A DNA stretch of 64,000 nucleotides from NCBI RefSeq assembly GCF_016702655.1, contig NZ_JADJDO010000040.1:1-64000 (forward strand), in the 5' to 3' direction. The position numbers were made by a program, and so were the translations under genes. Below, piece after piece: positions 29,373 to 38,640 of the stretch. The number at the start of each line of letters is the position of its first letter. Positions within the stretch are counted from its first letter, which is position 1. The notes below the pieces were generated by a model, which saw only the letters and a list, made by a program, of their open reading frames with translations, was not told the DNA's origin and did not search any database. The stretch is from Ideonella sp. GTDB lineage: Bacteria; Pseudomonadota; Gammaproteobacteria; Burkholderiales; Burkholderiaceae_C.

Positions 29373-30031
29373 TGCTCAGCAAGGCAGTGGCCATGCAATC
29401 CCACTTCGCGCCGGCAACGCAGGGCGATACCCACGAGTTCTTCTCGTCGTTCACAAAAGGTCTGCGAGATAGCAGGGCGGCGACACATCGCGACCCGTAC
29501 ACCGGCAAACCGCTACCTGGAGCCGAACACGATTCCTGGGTGGGCGCGTTGGGCTACTTTGCGCTGCTCGACCAAATTGGCACGTCCTTCGTGTGTAAGG
29601 GGCGACGTGACCAGGACTCGTCGGTGACCAATCCGCTTGTCTTAGCACTGCGCCAGTTTACGGAAATGGCTGACGATGAGGTTGCCGCGATCTATGCCCT
29701 TCGCTGTGCGTTCGCGCATGACTTCTCTCTGTTCAATGTGCACCCAAGCCGGCCGGAGTTGACGCACTGCTTCCACCTCTTTGGCGAGCCCGACGGCGCT
29801 TTGGTGACGCTGCCAAAGAGCAGGTGGAATGGCGACTATTCGCACCGGCCATCGGAATGCAGAACCTCCATCGGCCTGACGTTGTTGGGGGATATGGTCG
29901 AGGGCATCTGTGCCCGTTTGCCGAACATGGCGAGGTCAGGAGAACTCTTGATCAGACTGGTCGGCGGCCCGGACGAGCTGAATCACCGGTACGGACTCAT
30001 GAAGGTGCGGAGTCGTCAAACTGAATCGTAG
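29369..30031 (+). CDS. HEPN-type RNase candidate
   Basis: 220 residues. The central helix pair carries 'IYALRCAFAHDFSLFN'; R112 and H117 give the R-x4-H motif of HEPN ribonucleases. The N-terminal part is helical, and 'HDSWVGALGYFALLDQIGTSF' matches the usual packing helix before the catalytic helix in larger HEPN proteins. It is coupled to the membrane zinc-ribbon gene by a 4-bp overlap. Expected to cut RNA when activated. Intact, and followed by about 70 bp before the convergent ParB-like gene. Confidence 0.7.
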   Translation: MMLSKAVAMQSHFAPATQGDTHEFFSSFTKGLRDSRAATHRDPYTGKPLPGAEHDSWVGALGYFALLDQIGTSFVCKGRRDQDSSVTNPLVLALRQFTEMADDEVAAIYALRCAFAHDFSLFNVHPSRPELTHCFHLFGEPDGALVTLPKSRWNGDYSHRPSECRTSIGLTLLGDMVEGICARLPNMARSGELLIRLVGGPDELNHRYGLMKVRSRQTES

Positions 30032-30100
30032 GCATGTCGACCTGTCGACCTCACCTCGAAGAGGTCACTGGCCTGCGCCGGCGATTCAGGCTACGAGCAC

Positions 30101-30982
30101 CTATTGATCGAGTGTCGTCGTCTGAACGATCGCGGTGAATTGTTCCAGTACTTCCGGTTGCCGCTGCTTGATGTACTTCGCCACCTTGCTGTTTTCTAGA
30201 AGTTTGGTGAGGTACCCGCGCGCTAGCACGAGATTGAGTACGTCCTGCCCATAGGAATGTTCGACCAGCCGGTACTGGCCTTGCAGGTTGGCCATCTCGC
30301 GTTCCATGCGTGCCATCTGATCAGGGGTGACTCCAGCGATCTTCCGGGGCCGAACGCCTTCGACGAGTGACATGCCGGGTGTGGCGACAAGCAGGGCTTC
30401 GGCATACGCCACCGTCATGTTGTTGGCCGCGACCATCAACTCGGCGCACTCCACTTGGCGAGTCGGCTTCATCTTCCGGATCACACGGCCGAGTTCGACT
30501 GAAAATTGGCGGTCTTTGAATAGGTCAATCGCTTCAGGACATATTCCGTCGAGGAGGTTGACCTTCTTGATGATTTGGCTCACGTCTACGCTCAGCGCCT
30601 TTGCCAGTCGCTCGGTGGGCACACCGCGCTCCACGGCGCGGCGAATCATGATGTGCTCCTGGATCGTCGAAAGTCTGTTGATGCGGTTGTTGTACGTGTA
30701 GGTTTCGTCGTCGGTGGCGATCAGGCAGGGCGCGGCCTGGTGGCCGAGATCGCGCAACGCCACCAGGCGGACATGCCCGTCAAGCCGCAGGTGCTGCCCT
30801 GAGCTGGCGTCAACCGCAGCCACCGACAGTGGCTCGATCAAACCGACTTCTTCGATTGACGCGCGAATCTGGTTGTATTTTCGTGACGTTGCCAGGCCCA
30901 CCGGGACCTTTCTCGATGGCAGGATCATGTCCATCGCCAACAGGAGCGGCTCCGGTATGAAGCCAAGCGCAACGCCTGTCAT
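30101..30982 (-). CDS. ParB/RepB-like protein of a recombinase module
   Basis: 293 residues. The N-terminal ParB-like domain is seen in 'IRASIEEVGLIEPLSVA', 'LRLDGHVRLVALRDLG' and an HTH region 'GVPTERLAKALSVDVSQIIKKVNLL'. The C-terminal half ('QVECAELMVAANNMTVAYAEALLVATP') fits the plasmid RepB C-terminal domain. ParB proteins bind centromere-like sites and, in the CTPase class, load as clamps. The start ATG 30982 overlaps the upstream ParB stop (ATGA). The partner ParA is absent, so a role in the recombinase module, not segregation, is likely. Confidence 0.78.
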   Translation of the reverse strand: MTGVALGFIPEPLLLAMDMILPSRKVPVGLATSRKYNQIRASIEEVGLIEPLSVAAVDASSGQHLRLDGHVRLVALRDLGHQAAPCLIATDDETYTYNNRINRLSTIQEHIMIRRAVERGVPTERLAKALSVDVSQIIKKVNLLDGICPEAIDLFKDRQFSVELGRVIRKMKPTRQVECAELMVAANNMTVAYAEALLVATPGMSLVEGVRPRKIAGVTPDQMARMEREMANLQGQYRLVEHSYGQDVLNLVLARGYLTKLLENSKVAKYIKQRQPEVLEQFTAIVQTTTLDQ

Positions 30983-31883
30983 GCGCGGCGTCCGTCTGGC
31001 CAAACCCGCTCGGCGAGATACTTCGGAAGCGTCTCCAAGCCCTCCGCTCGAAGGAGGTTGGTGAAGTTCTCGTCCAGGAACAGTTGCTGAAGCGCACTCA
31101 CGACGAACAGCAGCCTCTGCTGCGTGAAGGCCGCCTTGCGTACCACCACCTTCTGCCGTTCGACTTCTCGTTGGTAGGTCCGCACCAAGCTCGACGTTGT
31201 AACGTCCGGCACCTTTCGAGCGGCGCCTTTGTCCATTGATCGGCCAAGGCTCGCGCGACGTTCGAGTACGCGCCGTGCATCGATGAGGCGCCGGCCCCGG
31301 AGGGTGCCGGATTCGTAGGCGTCCTGCAGCGCAGCCTGCACCGCCTGTTCGTCCTTGCCAGCACCGACGATGGCCAGGGCCGCATTGAGAGGGATGGCGC
31401 CTTTCTCGACGGCGATCAGCAGGCGTTGTTCTCCTTGCTGCAGCAAGATCAGGATTCCCTGGACGTAGCCTGAATGCCAACCCCGTCTTGGCGGCGACTT
31501 GCTTCGCTGTGTACCCCGCATCCCGGAGTTGCTCGATGCCCGCCAGCAGTTCGAGAGGCCGCCACTGGCGGCGCGCAATGTTCTCGGTCAAGCTCGTGAT
31601 GAAGGCGTCTTCATCCGTTGCGTTCACGACAAGCGCGGGAATCGCTGTCTCACCCAGTGTCTTTGAACGCCTTCAGGCGGCCTTCGCCGCAGATCAACAG
31701 GAAGCGCTCGCCACCATCTTCCAGTGTCCGAGGCGTAACCACGATCGGCTTCTTCAAACCGATGGCCTTGATGTTGGCGACGACTTCACTGAAGGCCCTG
31801 CTGTTCCTCTCCCGAGGATTGAGCACCTCGATCTTATGAATGGGCACTGAGCGCACCTCCCCGACCGACAGCTCCACCGTCAT
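30979..31883 (-). CDS. ParB-like protein (frameshifted)
   Basis: About 300 residues. The N-terminal ParB domain includes 'IHKIEVLNPRERNSRAFSEVVANIKAIGLKKPIVV' and 'GEGRLKAF'; an HTH region 'YTAKQVAAKTGWHSGYVQGIL' follows, then a long helical tail. Two single-base insertions break the frame: an extra G in the run at about 31651-31653 (plus strand CCC), and another in CCCC at about 31480-31485. Removing them gives 'DTGETAIPALVVN' and 'KTGWHSGYV'. The start overlaps the recombinase stop (ATGA). It forms an operon with the recombinase and the second ParB. Confidence 0.75.
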
Positions 31884-33448
31884 GCGGCGATCCTCAGTCG
31901 GGCTCTGGCGGCCATGCCGTAGAGGTAGTCCAGCGATTCAAAGTGATAGCTCTCGAACTCGATCGGGTTCTGCTCTGCCAGACTGATACGCGAGGGCCCG
32001 AAATCGATGCGCGGCAGCAGGTAGTAGTCGAGCTGGGCCTTGTTAGTGGTGTCAAGACGCGCGGCCACGGAGATGTCGGGCGACAGGCTGCTGTCGAGCC
32101 TGATCTTCCAGCGGTTGTGTCCGCACGGCGATGTCTGGCATCGCGCCAGCACGACCGATACCGAGAACTCACGGTTGACCCACAACAGGTCGGTCGCGGG
32201 ATCGCGCACGACCGACCCGCCAAGACTGGCAATCTGCTTTTCGATTTGCTCGATGATCTGCGGATGGGTGCGACGCAGGAAGCGATTGATCTCCAGAAAC
32301 CGGTAATCGCGGTCAGGCGTGAATCCAACCATCTGGTATGCGCGAATCAGGCTGCCGAAGCGATGCACGTAGACCGAAGCGGAGGGCATGCCTTCAGACT
32401 CGTCGATCACTAGACCCGAAAGGAACCCTCTGTTGCGAAACAGGCCTCGCAGGCGATCGATGAGTTCTTCGTCGGAGTAGCGGCGGGCGCGGGCCTTGAT
32501 GATCCCCTGCGGGGTGTAGAACACCTCCGGCGACACGATCCCGGTGAATGCGCCCTCCCGGCGTATCCACATGTCCGGCGTGTTGACCACGCGCAGCTTC
32601 TTCAGTTTGAACGACACTCGGTTGTAGACGTTGTGGCCGACGTACTTCTCATTGGTCAACACCTCGTGAACGGTGGCGCGCGTCCAGTCCCGGCAAAGAT
32701 CGGTCTGCACGCGCATGCCGTTGAGACGGCCGGCAATTTCCGACTCGACCAGGCCGTCGTCTATGAACCAGCGGTAGATGTCGTTCACAACGCGGACTTC
32801 GTCATCGGGTCCTGGCATCAGGATCACGCGGTCGGTCTGTAGGCTCTTGTGCTCGCCACGAGCCAGTTCGGTTTTGATGGAGCCTTGCACATCGACCAGC
32901 GTGCGCCGCAGCCCGTAGCCTGCTGGCCCACCTTGCCTGAACCCCAGTTCGATCAGGCGACACTGGCCAGCGAACACCTTGGCGGAAAGCTCTCTGCTGT
33001 ACTCACCAGCCATCGCGCGCTTGACACCTTTGACGATGGTCGACACCGGCGAGCCATCGTTCTCAAACTGCTCGGCGCAGTAGGCGACCTGGATGCCCGC
33101 ACGTCGGCAGATGTACTCGTAGTAGGCGCTCTCGTCGGCGTCCTGGAAGCGGCCCCATCTGCTTACGTCGTAGACCAAGATGATCTGGAAGTCGGCTCGT
33201 CCATCCTGCACGTCTGAGATCAAGCGCTGAAGGGCTTGGCGTCCGTCGATACGCAAGCCGCTCTTTCCCTCGTCCGCATAGGTCTGAACGATTTCGAGGC
33301 CACGATGTGCCGCGTATTCGCGAATCCGGTCTCCCTGGTTCTCGGTCGAATACTGTTGGTGCTCAGTTGACATGCGCACGTACTCGGCAGCGCGTATTCG
33401 CGACTGCGGGGGGCCAACTTCAGTGCTGTTGTCGATGTCCGAGTCCAT
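31880..33448 (-). CDS. Large serine recombinase
   Basis: 522 residues and intact. The N-terminal resolvase domain carries the catalytic serine in 'YVRMSTEHQQYSTENQGDRI', then 'DEGKSGLRIDGRQALQRLISDV' and 'LVYDVSRWGRFQD'. The recombinase domain ('GGPAGYGLRRTLVDVQG', 'IYRWFIDDGLVESEIAGRLN', 'WTRATVHEVLTNEKYVGHNVYN') and a C-terminal region of unknown fold follow. Such enzymes integrate and excise mobile DNA. Here it is coupled to two ParB-like genes. It is the only integrase-class gene in the window and lies 1 kb from the tRNA-Lys fragment, but large serine recombinases seldom use tRNA sites. It may therefore move a nested element, with another integrase beyond the left edge. Confidence 0.88.
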   Translation of the reverse strand: MDSDIDNSTEVGPPQSRIRAAEYVRMSTEHQQYSTENQGDRIREYAAHRGLEIVQTYADEGKSGLRIDGRQALQRLISDVQDGRADFQIILVYDVSRWGRFQDADESAYYEYICRRAGIQVAYCAEQFENDGSPVSTIVKGVKRAMAGEYSRELSAKVFAGQCRLIELGFRQGGPAGYGLRRTLVDVQGSIKTELARGEHKSLQTDRVILMPGPDDEVRVVNDIYRWFIDDGLVESEIAGRLNGMRVQTDLCRDWTRATVHEVLTNEKYVGHNVYNRVSFKLKKLRVVNTPDMWIRREGAFTGIVSPEVFYTPQGIIKARARRYSDEELIDRLRGLFRNRGFLSGLVIDESEGMPSASVYVHRFGSLIRAYQMVGFTPDRDYRFLEINRFLRRTHPQIIEQIEKQIASLGGSVVRDPATDLLWVNREFSVSVVLARCQTSPCGHNRWKIRLDSSLSPDISVAARLDTTNKAQLDYYLLPRIDFGPSRISLAEQNPIEFESYHFESLDYLYGMAARARLRIAA

Positions 33449-33630
33449 AACGACCTCATCGCATAGGAATGCTGGATCGGCCGGAAGTCAGCGGATGACA
33501 CCCGCGCGCGGGCGAGCGCGTTGCCTTCCAGTACCAAGTGGCGCAGCGCGTCGCGCACACGCAGCTACGGTAACAGTGCCTTCAGAAAAAGCCCAACGAG
33601 TCGTCTCTTTGCAAACTCGCTGAGGCGGGC

Positions 33631-34056
33631 TCAAGTACTTGTCAATACGGTGATTTCTACGATCCACGCGTCCATCTTTGCAACGCCCGGCGGACGGATT
33701 GCGCTGAGCCTGTAGGTGCCGGATGCCAACGCCACCAAGGGCTTTGACGCGTCCATCTTTGCAAGCAAGCCAGCGCGCTTGCCCGCGCTTCGAGCGCGTT
33801 GGTTCTCGCGGTTGCGCTTGGTGTACTCCGGATGGTTGGCGCGGTATCGCCGCCAGTAGTCAGGCTGACCATCGAGCCACTTCTTCTGCGCGCGCGCCTG
33901 GTTCTGCCGATAGTCGTCGTCTGTTTGTCGCTTTTCTCGCTGCCAGAGCTTGCGGCGCTGCCGCTGGCACGCTGAGGCGGAGCAGTAGCTCTGTTCAGGC
34001 GACTGCGCCCGAAGTGGAAACGGATCACCGCACGCAAGGCAACGCTTGACACCCAT
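33631..34056 (-). CDS. Small zinc-finger protein of the recombinase module
   Basis: 141 residues from ATG 34056. An N-terminal treble-clef-like cysteine set 'CLACGDPFPLRAQSPEQSYCSASACQRQRR' is followed by a very basic, glutamine- and arginine-rich helix. It is probably nucleic-acid binding. It is the first gene in the direction of the recombinase operon, separated from it by about 180 bp. The tail 'ASKPLVALASGTYRLSAIRPPGVAKMDAW' may be a second small domain. Function unknown. Confidence 0.6.
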   Translation of the reverse strand: MGVKRCLACGDPFPLRAQSPEQSYCSASACQRQRRKLWQREKRQTDDDYRQNQARAQKKWLDGQPDYWRRYRANHPEYTKRNRENQRARSAGKRAGLLAKMDASKPLVALASGTYRLSAIRPPGVAKMDAWIVEITVLTST

Positions 34057-34440
34057 GAATTCCCCCTGTGAAACCACCGCGGATTGCGGAGAATCAAGGG
34101 AAGATTTGCAAAGGTACCTTCGGCAGTGAACTCGTTCAGTTGATGGGCGGCACGCGAACCGCAGAGCAACGCCGACCGCGTGTCATGATGGCCGGCAACT
34201 GTGACTCGACAAACCTCCGCTGATCGCGTCGCAGCGCAGAACACGGGGTCTGAGGCCGAGTTGGAACCGCTGGTGCGAAGTACTTCAAAGTGTTTAGCCG
34301 AGACTGGCACAAATTTGGCACACAGCGCCAAAGCGAAAGACAAACGTCCCCCCACTTGCAGTCAACAAGGAAATAGCTAGTAAATTCAAAAGCTTACGAA
34401 TCATCGCCAGTCCACCGCAGGGGCGCTGATTTTCGACGCC

Positions 34441-34481
34441 TAATCCGTTGGTCGAAGGTTCGAATCCTTCAGGGCCCACCA
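34441..34481 (+). repeat. 3' fragment of tRNA-Lys (island attachment site)
   Basis: The 41 nt from TAATCCGTTGG to AGGGCCCACCA match the 3' half of a betaproteobacterial tRNA-Lys(CTT): the end of the anticodon arm, the variable loop, the T arm GAAGG-TTCGAAT-CCTTC, and the acceptor strand with encoded CCA. The 5' half is absent and upstream sequence does not pair. This is the usual result of integration into a tRNA 3' end; the intact gene should be at the other island end, outside the window. Everything to the right is backbone. Confidence 0.8.
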
Positions 34482-34492
34482 TAGGTAGGTAG

Positions 34493-34521
34493 GGGGTCCG
34501 GCAGCGTTGCCGGACCCCTTT
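34493..34521 (+). terminator. Rho-independent terminator after the tRNA fragment
   Basis: GGGGTCCGGCA, loop GCGT, TGCCGGACCCC, then TTT: an 11-bp perfect stem. It is the original terminator of the tRNA-Lys gene, kept with the 3' fragment. Confidence 0.8.
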
Positions 34522-34703
34522 GCATTTGGGCGTGCAGGCGCCAGTGATGGCGGCCCGTATCGGGTCGGGCGCGAGGTGTTCGAGGCATCACCGCGCACAG
34601 GTTGAGGTCTCGAATGTCGGCGCTCGCTCGTGGCGACCAAGCCATGACCTGGCTGCCGTAAGCCCCAGGCCTGCAGGCCCGACGATTGCGGCACCATCGG
34701 GGC

Positions 34704-35435
34704 ATGAACCACGTCCGACCTGCCCTCGTTCTCGTGCATGGCGCCTGGGGCGGCGCCTGGGTCTGGCGCCGCGTGCTGGCGCCACTGCGTGCCGCCGGGC
34801 ACGAGGTACATGCGGTCACGCTGACCGGCGACGGCGAGCGTGCGCACCTGCGCCGGCCAGACGTTTCTCTGCAGACGCATATCGATGACGTCGTCGGCCT
34901 GGTCGAGGCCGAGGAACTGCGGGACATGGTGCTGGTGGGCCACAGCTATGGCGGCATGGTGATCACCGGCGCCGCGGCGGCGCTGCAGGCGCGCGCGACG
35001 CGGCGCGTGCGCGGGCTGGTCTACGTCGATGCAATGGTGCCGCTGCCCGGCGAAGGCTGGGGCGACGCGCACGCGCCCGAGATCGTGGCCGCGCGCCGTG
35101 CTGCCGCTGCCGCGCACGGCAACGCGCTGCCGCCGCCGGACCCGGCCGACTTCGGTCTGTCGGGCTTTGACCGCGACTGGCTGCTGCGCCGCCAGGTGCC
35201 GCACCCCTTCGGCATGTACCGCGTGCCGCTGCACTACGACGGCGCGCTGCTCGCCGCGCTGCCGCGCCTGTTTGTCGACTGCACGCAGCCGGCCTATCCG
35301 ACCATCGGCGCGATGCGCAAGCGCGTGCGCGAGTTGCCCGGCTGGCAGGTGGTGGAATTGGCTACCGGGCACTTTCCGATGGTCACGCAGCCTGAACTGC
35401 TGGCGCGCTACCTGCTCGCCTTTGCGCAAACCTGA
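34704..35435 (+). CDS. Alpha/beta hydrolase
   Basis: 243 residues from ATG 34704 (an ATG at 34686 is less likely). The fold is clear: oxyanion loop 'LVHGAWGGAWVW', nucleophile elbow GHSYGG, and a late 'ATGHFPMVTQP' holding the catalytic histidine. The sequence resembles the salicylate-esterase / EstC-like group of small esterases. No signal peptide, so cytoplasmic. It is the first complete chromosomal gene after the attachment site. The substrate cannot be predicted. Confidence 0.82.
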   Translation: MNHVRPALVLVHGAWGGAWVWRRVLAPLRAAGHEVHAVTLTGDGERAHLRRPDVSLQTHIDDVVGLVEAEELRDMVLVGHSYGGMVITGAAAALQARATRRVRGLVYVDAMVPLPGEGWGDAHAPEIVAARRAAAAAHGNALPPPDPADFGLSGFDRDWLLRRQVPHPFGMYRVPLHYDGALLAALPRLFVDCTQPAYPTIGAMRKRVRELPGWQVVELATGHFPMVTQPELLARYLLAFAQT

Positions 35436-35698
35436 TGTCGCGCGTTGCCGGGTGCGGCTGGCACGAGCGTCACGATGCTTCGGATGCCGGCAACGTCCCT
35501 GCGCGGCGAGGCACGAAGGCCCAGCCTTTGCCCTGAGGCCAAGCAAGCTGCTGGCGTCCGGCCCCCGGCTCGTTCGCACGGCTGCGGTGCGTCGCGGACG
35601 TCGATCACCTGAGCCACCCGACATGGGGATTGCGATGCGCATGGCGTAGCCTACGATGGGGCTCGGCAGATGGGGTTCGCACCGGCGAGGAGGGCGCT

Positions 35699-37144
35699 AT
35701 GCCAACCAACTTCCTTTCGACTTTGTGCGGCGTGTTGTTCGCGGCATGCGGTGCCGGCGCGGTGGCCGGTCCGGGCGTGACCGTGCTGCGCAGCTTCAAC
35801 AACGTCGATGGCCAGTATCCCATCGGCCGCCTGCTCTACGGCAGCGACGGCCGCATCTACGGCACGACATACGGGGGCGGTGCGGCGGGCCTGGGCACGG
35901 CGTTTGCGGTGAGCAAGGACCGTAGCTTCGCGCTGTTGCACTCGTTCAACGGGCTGGATGGCAATTCGCTCAATAGCGGCTTGATCCAGCTGGCAAATGG
36001 CGATCTGCTCGGCTCGACGCCGCAGGGCTCGTACTGCGTCGGCTCCGTGTGTAGCAATTTCGGTGGTTCGGTGTTCACGATGGCGAGCGACGGTGGTGGC
36101 TTCGCGACGCTGCGCCGCTTCTTTAACGGCACGGCCGAAGGCTGGGTGCCGGGCACGATGGTCGACGGCGGCGATGGCTTCTTCTACGGGACCACCAACA
36201 GCGGCGGCGCACTGAACCTGGGCACGGTGTTCAGGATCGCCCCCGACGGCTCGCTGGGCACGCTGCACAGCTTCAACGGCGTCGACGGTTCCTATCCCGG
36301 AGCGCTTCTCACGCGCGGCAGCGACGGCAACTTCTACGGCAGCTTGCGCTACGGTGCCAATTCGAACGAGGCGGGTGGGATCTTCCGCATCGCGCCGGGC
36401 GGAGCCCTCACGCTGCTGCACACGTTCGATCCCAATACCGAGGGCAGCGGCCCGTCGGGCGGCCTGGTCGAACTCGATGGGGCCTTCTACGGCGTTGCCG
36501 GCAGCCGTGGCATCGGTATCGGAGGCGCCGGCACCGTCTTTCGCATGTACCCCAACGGTGCGGTCACCACGCTCAAGGCTTTCAACGGTACCGATGGCTC
36601 GGGCCCGGTCGGTCCGCTTGCGCTCGGCCCCGACGGCAACCTCTTTGGGTTGACCTCTGGTGGCGGCCTGGACAACGGCGGCACGATCTTTCGCATCGCA
36701 CCCGGCGGCACGTTCATGACCCTGCATCGCCTGGTGTTCGCCGACGGCACCGGCCCGTCCGCAGGCCCGATCATCGGGCCAGACGGCTTGCTGTACGGCG
36801 CCGGCACCTACGGGGGCGGCGCCACCGGCGCGGTCGGTTCGGTGTTTCAGTTCGATCCGCTGGCGGCGCAGCCGGCCGGGCTTTCGATGAGCAAGTACTG
36901 CTACAACGAATTCAACACCTGCTTCAGGCCGATCAATACCTGGGTGGGACATCCCTACGACGTCATCTGGAGCTCGGCCAATCTCGGCGAGTGCGTCGCC
37001 AGTGGCGCGTGGGTTGGCCGCAAACCCCCCGCCGGGCGGCTGCAATTCGTGCCCACCGAGCCCGGCGTCTTCACCTACCGTCTGCGCTGCACCGGGCCGG
37101 AGGGCGCGGTGAAGAACGCCAAGATCACCGTCACCGTCGGTTGA
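35699..37144 (+). CDS. Secreted repeat protein (TIGR03803-type)
   Basis: 481 residues. A signal peptide (to about 'GAVA-GPG') is followed by nine or more repeats of about 45 residues built on 'LHSFNG.DG..P.G.L..G.DG..YG.T..GG....GTVFRIAPDG', the TIGR03803 repeat. Such proteins probably form beta-propeller or solenoid structures in the periplasm or outside the cell. The last 90 residues ('YNEFNTCFRPINTWVG', two cysteine pairs) are a separate C-terminal domain. AGGAGG at 35688-35693 supports the ATG at 35699. The protein's role is unknown. Confidence 0.78.
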   Translation: MPTNFLSTLCGVLFAACGAGAVAGPGVTVLRSFNNVDGQYPIGRLLYGSDGRIYGTTYGGGAAGLGTAFAVSKDRSFALLHSFNGLDGNSLNSGLIQLANGDLLGSTPQGSYCVGSVCSNFGGSVFTMASDGGGFATLRRFFNGTAEGWVPGTMVDGGDGFFYGTTNSGGALNLGTVFRIAPDGSLGTLHSFNGVDGSYPGALLTRGSDGNFYGSLRYGANSNEAGGIFRIAPGGALTLLHTFDPNTEGSGPSGGLVELDGAFYGVAGSRGIGIGGAGTVFRMYPNGAVTTLKAFNGTDGSGPVGPLALGPDGNLFGLTSGGGLDNGGTIFRIAPGGTFMTLHRLVFADGTGPSAGPIIGPDGLLYGAGTYGGGATGAVGSVFQFDPLAAQPAGLSMSKYCYNEFNTCFRPINTWVGHPYDVIWSSANLGECVASGAWVGRKPPAGRLQFVPTEPGVFTYRLRCTGPEGAVKNAKITVTVG

Positions 37145-37302
37145 CGGGCACTTGCATCGCGGCAGGCGCTGCCGATTGGATGGCTTTGCCGTGATTGCCG
37201 TCTGCGCAGCGCCGAATGCGCGTCGATCGGCACCAACCGGACGGGGCGTGATAATCCACGCCAGCCCTGCGCACCCCGTGCGCGCCCAGTGACCCCGATT
37301 GC

Positions 37303-37980
37303 ATGGCGACCCCCTTCACACGTGCCGACCTCGAACGCTCCGAGCGCGAACTGCTGCGCGACGGGCGCTGGGCGAATGCGCGCGTCGAGAAGGTCACGCT
37401 GGGCAGCGTCGAGTGGACGTTCAAGGACTTCTCTTCGCGCTCGTTTCTCGTGCGCAACACGATCGGGCGCTTCCTGTCGCGGCGTGAACTGCTGGCGCTG
37501 CAACGCCTGGCGGGCATCCCCGGTGTGCCGGGGCAGGCGTTTCGCGTCGATGCACATGCAATCGCGGCGCGCTACCTGCGCGGCACCTTGCTTGCCAAGC
37601 TGCCTGCCGAGCGGGTCAGCACGGCCTTCCTCGAGGCCTTCGAGGCCTTCCTCAAGACCGTGCACGCGCGCGGCATCGTTCACCTGGATACCGGCGGCGG
37701 CAGCAACATGCTGATGCGGGACGACGGCCGGCCCGGAATGATCGACTTCCAGGCGGCGGTGTTCACTGCGCGGCTGCCCGGCAGCGTGCGGCGATTGCTC
37801 GAGGCCATCGACTTGGCCGGCATCTACAAGAAGTGGGCTGTCTGGCAGCCGCAGACACTCGGCGCGCAGCGGCGCGAAGTGCTCGAGCGCATGCAGCACT
37901 GGCGCCGGTTCTGGGTGCTGCGCGGCTATTTCGGCATGAAGAAGAAGTATCGCCCCGGCAGCCACGGCGCGGGGAGTTGA
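37303..37980 (+). CDS. Kinase-like (RIO/LPS-kinase-type) protein
   Basis: 225 residues. It holds a reduced protein-kinase fold: 'VEWTFKDFSSRSFLVRN' (lysine strand), 'VHARGIVHLDTGGGSNMLMRDDG' (H-x-D-x5-N catalytic loop) and 'GMIDFQAAVF' (metal-binding aspartate). The size and 'RYLRGTLLAKLP' suggest relatives of lipopolysaccharide core heptose kinases or RIO kinases. It is followed by an ICMT-like gene after 13 bp, probably in one transcript, which hints at membrane-lipid or envelope modification. Substrate unknown. Confidence 0.65.
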   Translation: MATPFTRADLERSERELLRDGRWANARVEKVTLGSVEWTFKDFSSRSFLVRNTIGRFLSRRELLALQRLAGIPGVPGQAFRVDAHAIAARYLRGTLLAKLPAERVSTAFLEAFEAFLKTVHARGIVHLDTGGGSNMLMRDDGRPGMIDFQAAVFTARLPGSVRRLLEAIDLAGIYKKWAVWQPQTLGAQRREVLERMQHWRRFWVLRGYFGMKKKYRPGSHGAGS

Positions 37981-37993
37981 GGCCGAAGCGACG

Positions 37994-38566
37994 ATGAAGG
38001 CAACCTCCAGCGGCCTGTTCCAGCATCCCGGCTTGCGGCGATTCATGGTGCGCATGCGTGCGCCGATTGTCGTCGTCGTGCTGCTGCTGCTCATGCCCTT
38101 TGTCCAGGCGCAGTGGCTGGCAGCGGGCTTTGCTGTTTCGATGCTCGGCGAGGCGATCCAGATCTGGTGCTTTGCGTCGCTCGACAAGAACGCCACGCTC
38201 ACCGTGCGCGGGCCCTACACGATGGTGCGCAACCCGATGTACCTCGGGCGCTTCTTCATCCTGCTCGGTTTCCTGATGCTGCTCGGCAACGGCTGGCTGA
38301 TCCTCGCCTACACGCTCTTCTACTGGGGCTACATGCAGGCCCGCGTGCAACGCGAGGAGGCGCACCTGCGGCCGATCTTCGGCGCGGCGTACGAAGAATA
38401 TTGCGCCCAGGTGCGGCGCTTCGTCCCCGGCTGGCCCCTCGCCCGGCGCCCGGTCGCTTTCTGGGACTGGCGGCTGTTTAGCCAGAACAATGCCGGGCGC
38501 AACCTTGCGGTCACGCTCGCGGTCTGGGCGGCAATCGCGGCCTGGGCGCTGACCCGCAGTTCATGA
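37994..38566 (+). CDS. ICMT-like integral membrane methyltransferase
   Basis: 190 residues with four or five membrane helices. The C-terminal conserved block 'VRGPYTMVRNPMYLGRFFILLGF', 'EEAHLRPIFGAAYEEYCAQVRRFVPG' is typical of isoprenylcysteine carboxyl methyltransferase-family and related bacterial phospholipid methyltransferases, where it binds S-adenosylmethionine. The bacterial substrate is not known. It begins 13 bp after the kinase-like gene. Confidence 0.72.
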   Translation: MKATSSGLFQHPGLRRFMVRMRAPIVVVVLLLLMPFVQAQWLAAGFAVSMLGEAIQIWCFASLDKNATLTVRGPYTMVRNPMYLGRFFILLGFLMLLGNGWLILAYTLFYWGYMQARVQREEAHLRPIFGAAYEEYCAQVRRFVPGWPLARRPVAFWDWRLFSQNNAGRNLAVTLAVWAAIAAWALTRSS

Positions 38567-38640
38567 CGACTCCCCGCTCGCCGGGTGCGTCAAGCGACCC
38601 TCCGCGAGGGTAGAGGTTTGGGCGGCCCGGCGCGGCGGCC

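Noticed and set aside
34294..34482. Minus-strand open frame beginning 'MVGPEGFEPSTNGL'
   Set aside because: This is the well-known false translation of a tRNA gene's antisense strand; it simply reads through the tRNA-Lys 3' fragment.
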